Source of the DNA: Planctomycetia bacterium
GTDB taxonomy: Bacteria > Planctomycetota > Phycisphaerae > Phycisphaerales > SM1A02
Length of the DNA: 37,333 nucleotides
Reading direction: 5' to 3'
Assembly (NCBI GenBank): GCA_005792145.1
Contig: SXSS01000035.1
Coordinates: 1-37,333, forward strand
Made by a program: the position numbers and the translations under genes. Positions 35,055 through 37,333 of this stretch are shown one piece after another. The notes under the pieces were generated by a model. That model made no database searches and was not told the origin of the DNA. It was given only the letters and a program-made list of their open reading frames with translations. Every line of letters starts with the position of its first letter. Position 1 is the stretch's first letter.

Positions 35055-36827
35055 ATGGCTGAAATTGAGCTTGAAATTGATCCTTCGCAATTGAAGAACC
35101 GAAAGCTCGGTCGAATTTTGACCAAGCTTGGAAAGTTGTCCAGAGAGCAAGTACACGCTGCGTTGGAAGTGCGAACAAACGACCCCGCAAGAGCAAAAAA
35201 GAAAATTGGCGAAGTGATGTTGGAAATGGGGTTGGTCACTGCCGAAGACATCTCAGTTGCATTGGCTGGGCAGAGGGGCTTCCGTTTCAAGCGTTTGGCT
35301 GGCTTGGTCATTCCTCAAGAGACTCTTCGCGCTTTGACATCGGAGGCAGTCAATGTAATGCGGGTTATTCCGCTCGAGATAGATCCGCAAGCGAAAACCA
35401 TAACTGTCGCCATCGGTTCTCACGCAAATTTCCAGGCGGTCGACAACCTGCGTATGAATATGTTCACTGGGTATGAGATCTCTGTTGTGGTTTCTCCACT
35501 CGCCGATATCGAAGAAATCATACGCCGCGAATATTCGAAGAAGACGGATACGGTTGATTTGTTTTCGGAGGTCAACCGAGCGGAAGCCGTAAAAAATCTT
35601 CAAGGGCGTGGAGACTCGATTGATGTTGCGTCTCTTGAAGATGCGGGGAGTGATAACGCCGTTGTTCGCTTGGTGACGAATATGTTGGCGCAGGCGATCG
35701 CCAATGGAGCATCAGACATTCATCTTGAGCCTTTCGAGGACGAATTCAAGATGCGGTATCGCATCGACGGTGTTTTGTATGAAATGAAGAATCAGCCGAA
35801 GGAAATCGCAATGGCGATCGTGAGTCGTGTGAAGATTCTTGCCAAACTAGATATTGCAGAGCGGCGTCTGCCGCAGGACGGACGCATTAGTTACAATTTG
35901 TCTGCAGACAAAGAGCCAATCGATCTTCGCGTTGCAGTTTTGCCCACAATGTATGGCGAATCGGTCGTGCTTCGTGTTCTAGATCGATCAGCAGTTCAAC
36001 TCGAATTGGATCGAATTGGATTGCGCGAAGACGAACTTGCAAAGATGCGTCTGATCATCAACAAGCCCAATGGAATCGTGCTTGTGACGGGTCCAACAGG
36101 TTCTGGAAAGACAACCACGCTCTATGCCGCTCTTCGCGAACTGAATCAGGTTGATACAAAAATTTTGACTGCGGAAGACCCTGTTGAATACGACATCGAC
36201 GGCATGATCCAGTGCCAGGTGAATTTGGAACAAGAGCTTACATTCGCGCGTTTGCTTCGATCTTTTCTTCGACAAGATCCTGACATTATTTTGGTCGGTG
36301 AAATTCGTGATCTGGAAACTGCTCAGATTTCCATTCAAGCAAGTCTGACCGGCCATTTGGTCTTTGCGACACTGCATACAAATGATGCGCCAAGTTCCAT
36401 CCTTCGTCTTTTGGATTTGGGCGTCGAGTCTTTCCTTCTCACTGCGACCATCGAAGCGATCGTCGCCCAGCGACTCGTGCGCCGCATTTGCACCAAGTGC
36501 AAGGAAGAGTTTGTGCCAGCAGAAGAGCACTTGATGGAACTCGCCCTTCGAGCGTCGGATGTTCAAGGGCGAACTCTTTATCGCGGACGAGGCTGTGATA
36601 ATTGCACGAAGTCTGGATACAAGGGACGAATGGCGATTTTTGAAATCATGTTGATGGATGATGAGTTGAGGGAGCTTGTCATGCAGCAGGCGTCTACGGC
36701 AATCTTGCAAAAGGAATCTCGCAAACGAGGCATGAGAACGCTTCGTGAATCTGGTTTGTTGGCGTTGTATGAGGGTCAGACGACAATTGATGAAGTCGTG
36801 CGGGAGACGATTTCCTCCGGAGAGTAA
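35055..36827 (+). CDS. pilB: Type IV pilus assembly ATPase PilB (second copy)
   Basis: Extension motor of the type IV pilus, 590 residues from the ATG at 35055. An in-frame GTG at 35043 lies in the inverted repeat and is less likely. An MshEN-type N-domain (LGRILTKLGKLSREQ onward) precedes a core with SDIHLEPF, Walker A GPTGSGKTT (346-354), the standard LRQDPDIILVGEIRD, GHLVFATLHT and zinc cysteines 479, 482, 514 and 517. No Shine-Dalgarno site is visible. A TATGCT -10-like site at 35034-35039 would give a leader of about 9 nt. pilC follows after 3 nt. This copy, next to pilC, is the better candidate for the main pilus PilB. Confidence 0.93.
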   Translation: MAEIELEIDPSQLKNRKLGRILTKLGKLSREQVHAALEVRTNDPARAKKKIGEVMLEMGLVTAEDISVALAGQRGFRFKRLAGLVIPQETLRALTSEAVNVMRVIPLEIDPQAKTITVAIGSHANFQAVDNLRMNMFTGYEISVVVSPLADIEEIIRREYSKKTDTVDLFSEVNRAEAVKNLQGRGDSIDVASLEDAGSDNAVVRLVTNMLAQAIANGASDIHLEPFEDEFKMRYRIDGVLYEMKNQPKEIAMAIVSRVKILAKLDIAERRLPQDGRISYNLSADKEPIDLRVAVLPTMYGESVVLRVLDRSAVQLELDRIGLREDELAKMRLIINKPNGIVLVTGPTGSGKTTTLYAALRELNQVDTKILTAEDPVEYDIDGMIQCQVNLEQELTFARLLRSFLRQDPDIILVGEIRDLETAQISIQASLTGHLVFATLHTNDAPSSILRLLDLGVESFLLTATIEAIVAQRLVRRICTKCKEEFVPAEEHLMELALRASDVQGRTLYRGRGCDNCTKSGYKGRMAIFEIMLMDDELRELVMQQASTAILQKESRKRGMRTLRESGLLALYEGQTTIDEVVRETISSGE

Positions 36828-36830
36828 AAT

Positions 36831-37333
36831 ATGCCAATTTTCGCCTACGAAGCAGCCAACACAGCGGGGAAGACACAGAAGGGAACTGTCGAAGCGGCTA
36901 CAAGTGAAGAAGCGGTTCGCAAAATTCGAACTCAAGGGTTGTTTCCAACTTCTGTTCGCGAACAGAAAGAGGCAGCGAAGAAAATCGCAGATTTAAGCAA
37001 AAAGAAAAAGAAGAAAAGTAAGGGGATGTCGATTTCCATTGGTGGAGTGAGTACCAAGGCGCTGACTTTGTTCACACGCCAGATGTCGACGCTGCAGGAT
37101 GCAGGGTTGCCACTCTTAAGATCCTTGCAAATTTTAGAGGACCAACAGAAGGCTGGGAAACTGAAAAATGTTCTAGGCGAAGTCTGCGAATCGATCTCTG
37201 GCGGATCTTCCTTGTCCGAAGCATTTGCGCATCATCCTCGAGTCTTCTCGCGCTTGTACGTCAAGATGGTTGCCGCTGGCGAAGTCGGTGGAGTTCTTGA
37301 TGTCGTGATGCAACGGTTGTCGGAGTTCATGGA
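36831..37333 (+). CDS. pilC: Type IV pilus inner-membrane platform protein PilC, N-terminal part
   Basis: Inner-membrane platform that couples the PilB and PilT motors to the pilus. 167 codons are visible and the gene runs off the right edge; full PilC is about 400 residues. The start matches the family as MPIFAYEAANTAGKTQKGTV. A lysine-rich stretch (KKKKKK near residue 60) follows, then the first T2SSF domain: LTLFTRQMSTLQDAGLPLL, LGEVCESISGGSSLSEAF and FSRLYVKMVAAGEVGGVL. GGAGAG precedes the ATG, which lies 3 nt after the pilB stop. Confidence 0.93.
   Translation, partial: MPIFAYEAANTAGKTQKGTVEAATSEEAVRKIRTQGLFPTSVREQKEAAKKIADLSKKKKKKSKGMSISIGGVSTKALTLFTRQMSTLQDAGLPLLRSLQILEDQQKAGKLKNVLGEVCESISGGSSLSEAFAHHPRVFSRLYVKMVAAGEVGGVLDVVMQRLSEFM

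Overview
The window looks like chromosomal DNA from a Gram-negative-type bacterium, most likely a member of the Planctomycetota and perhaps the class Phycisphaerae. That placement is an inference from several features together. There is an lpxB-type lipid A gene and a lipoprotein in the LolA/LolB style. The branched-chain amino acid transporter ATPase carries a large insert. There are paired YkgJ-type cysteine-cluster genes, several secreted proteins of unknown family, and a mixture of ATG, GTG and TTG starts with and without Shine-Dalgarno sites. I see no rRNA, tRNA, CRISPR array, insertion sequence or phage gene.

Left part (1-11.9 kb). purD runs leftward and is cut by the window edge. Divergent from it is a secreted protein of unknown function whose stop overlaps the start of a thioredoxin reductase gene (trxB). 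aspS converges on trxB. lpxB diverges from aspS. It is followed by a complete five-gene high-affinity branched-chain amino acid ABC transporter operon (livJ-livH-livM-livG-livF), with 2-nt and ATGA junctions among the last four genes. LivG is about 90 residues longer than usual because of an insert with two apparent membrane segments.

Middle part (11.9-25.1 kb, all leftward). This is the ribosomal protein and RNA polymerase cluster rplK-rplA-rplJ-rplL-rpoB-rpoC. It continues into two YkgJ-type CxxCxxCC-like genes and a 320-residue protein I do not recognise. A strong intrinsic terminator lies between rplL and rpoB, followed by a promoter-like site for rpoB. The usual secE-nusG genes are not upstream of rplK; a divergent tyrS is there instead. 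The leader of rplK and the rplJ-rplL and rpoB-rpoC gaps each hold small RNA structures or repeats.

Right part (25.1-37.3 kb). tyrS heads a tight operon with an unknown 176-residue protein, a lipoprotein and a signal-peptide/RDD membrane protein. Converging on it is gnd-zwf (the oxidative pentose phosphate steps), with a short, probably NAD-using Gnd. Divergent from gnd is a type IV pilus or type II secretion motor cluster: a PilB/GspE ATPase, PilT, a second PilB ATPase and the start of PilC, which runs off the window.

At least seven intergenic regions carry a GCTANNNT-like -10 element, several as TGCTANNNT, which suggests a shared extended -10 promoter. tyrS and lpxB have a -10 element exactly 6 nt before the start codon and no ribosome binding site, as expected for leaderless messages.
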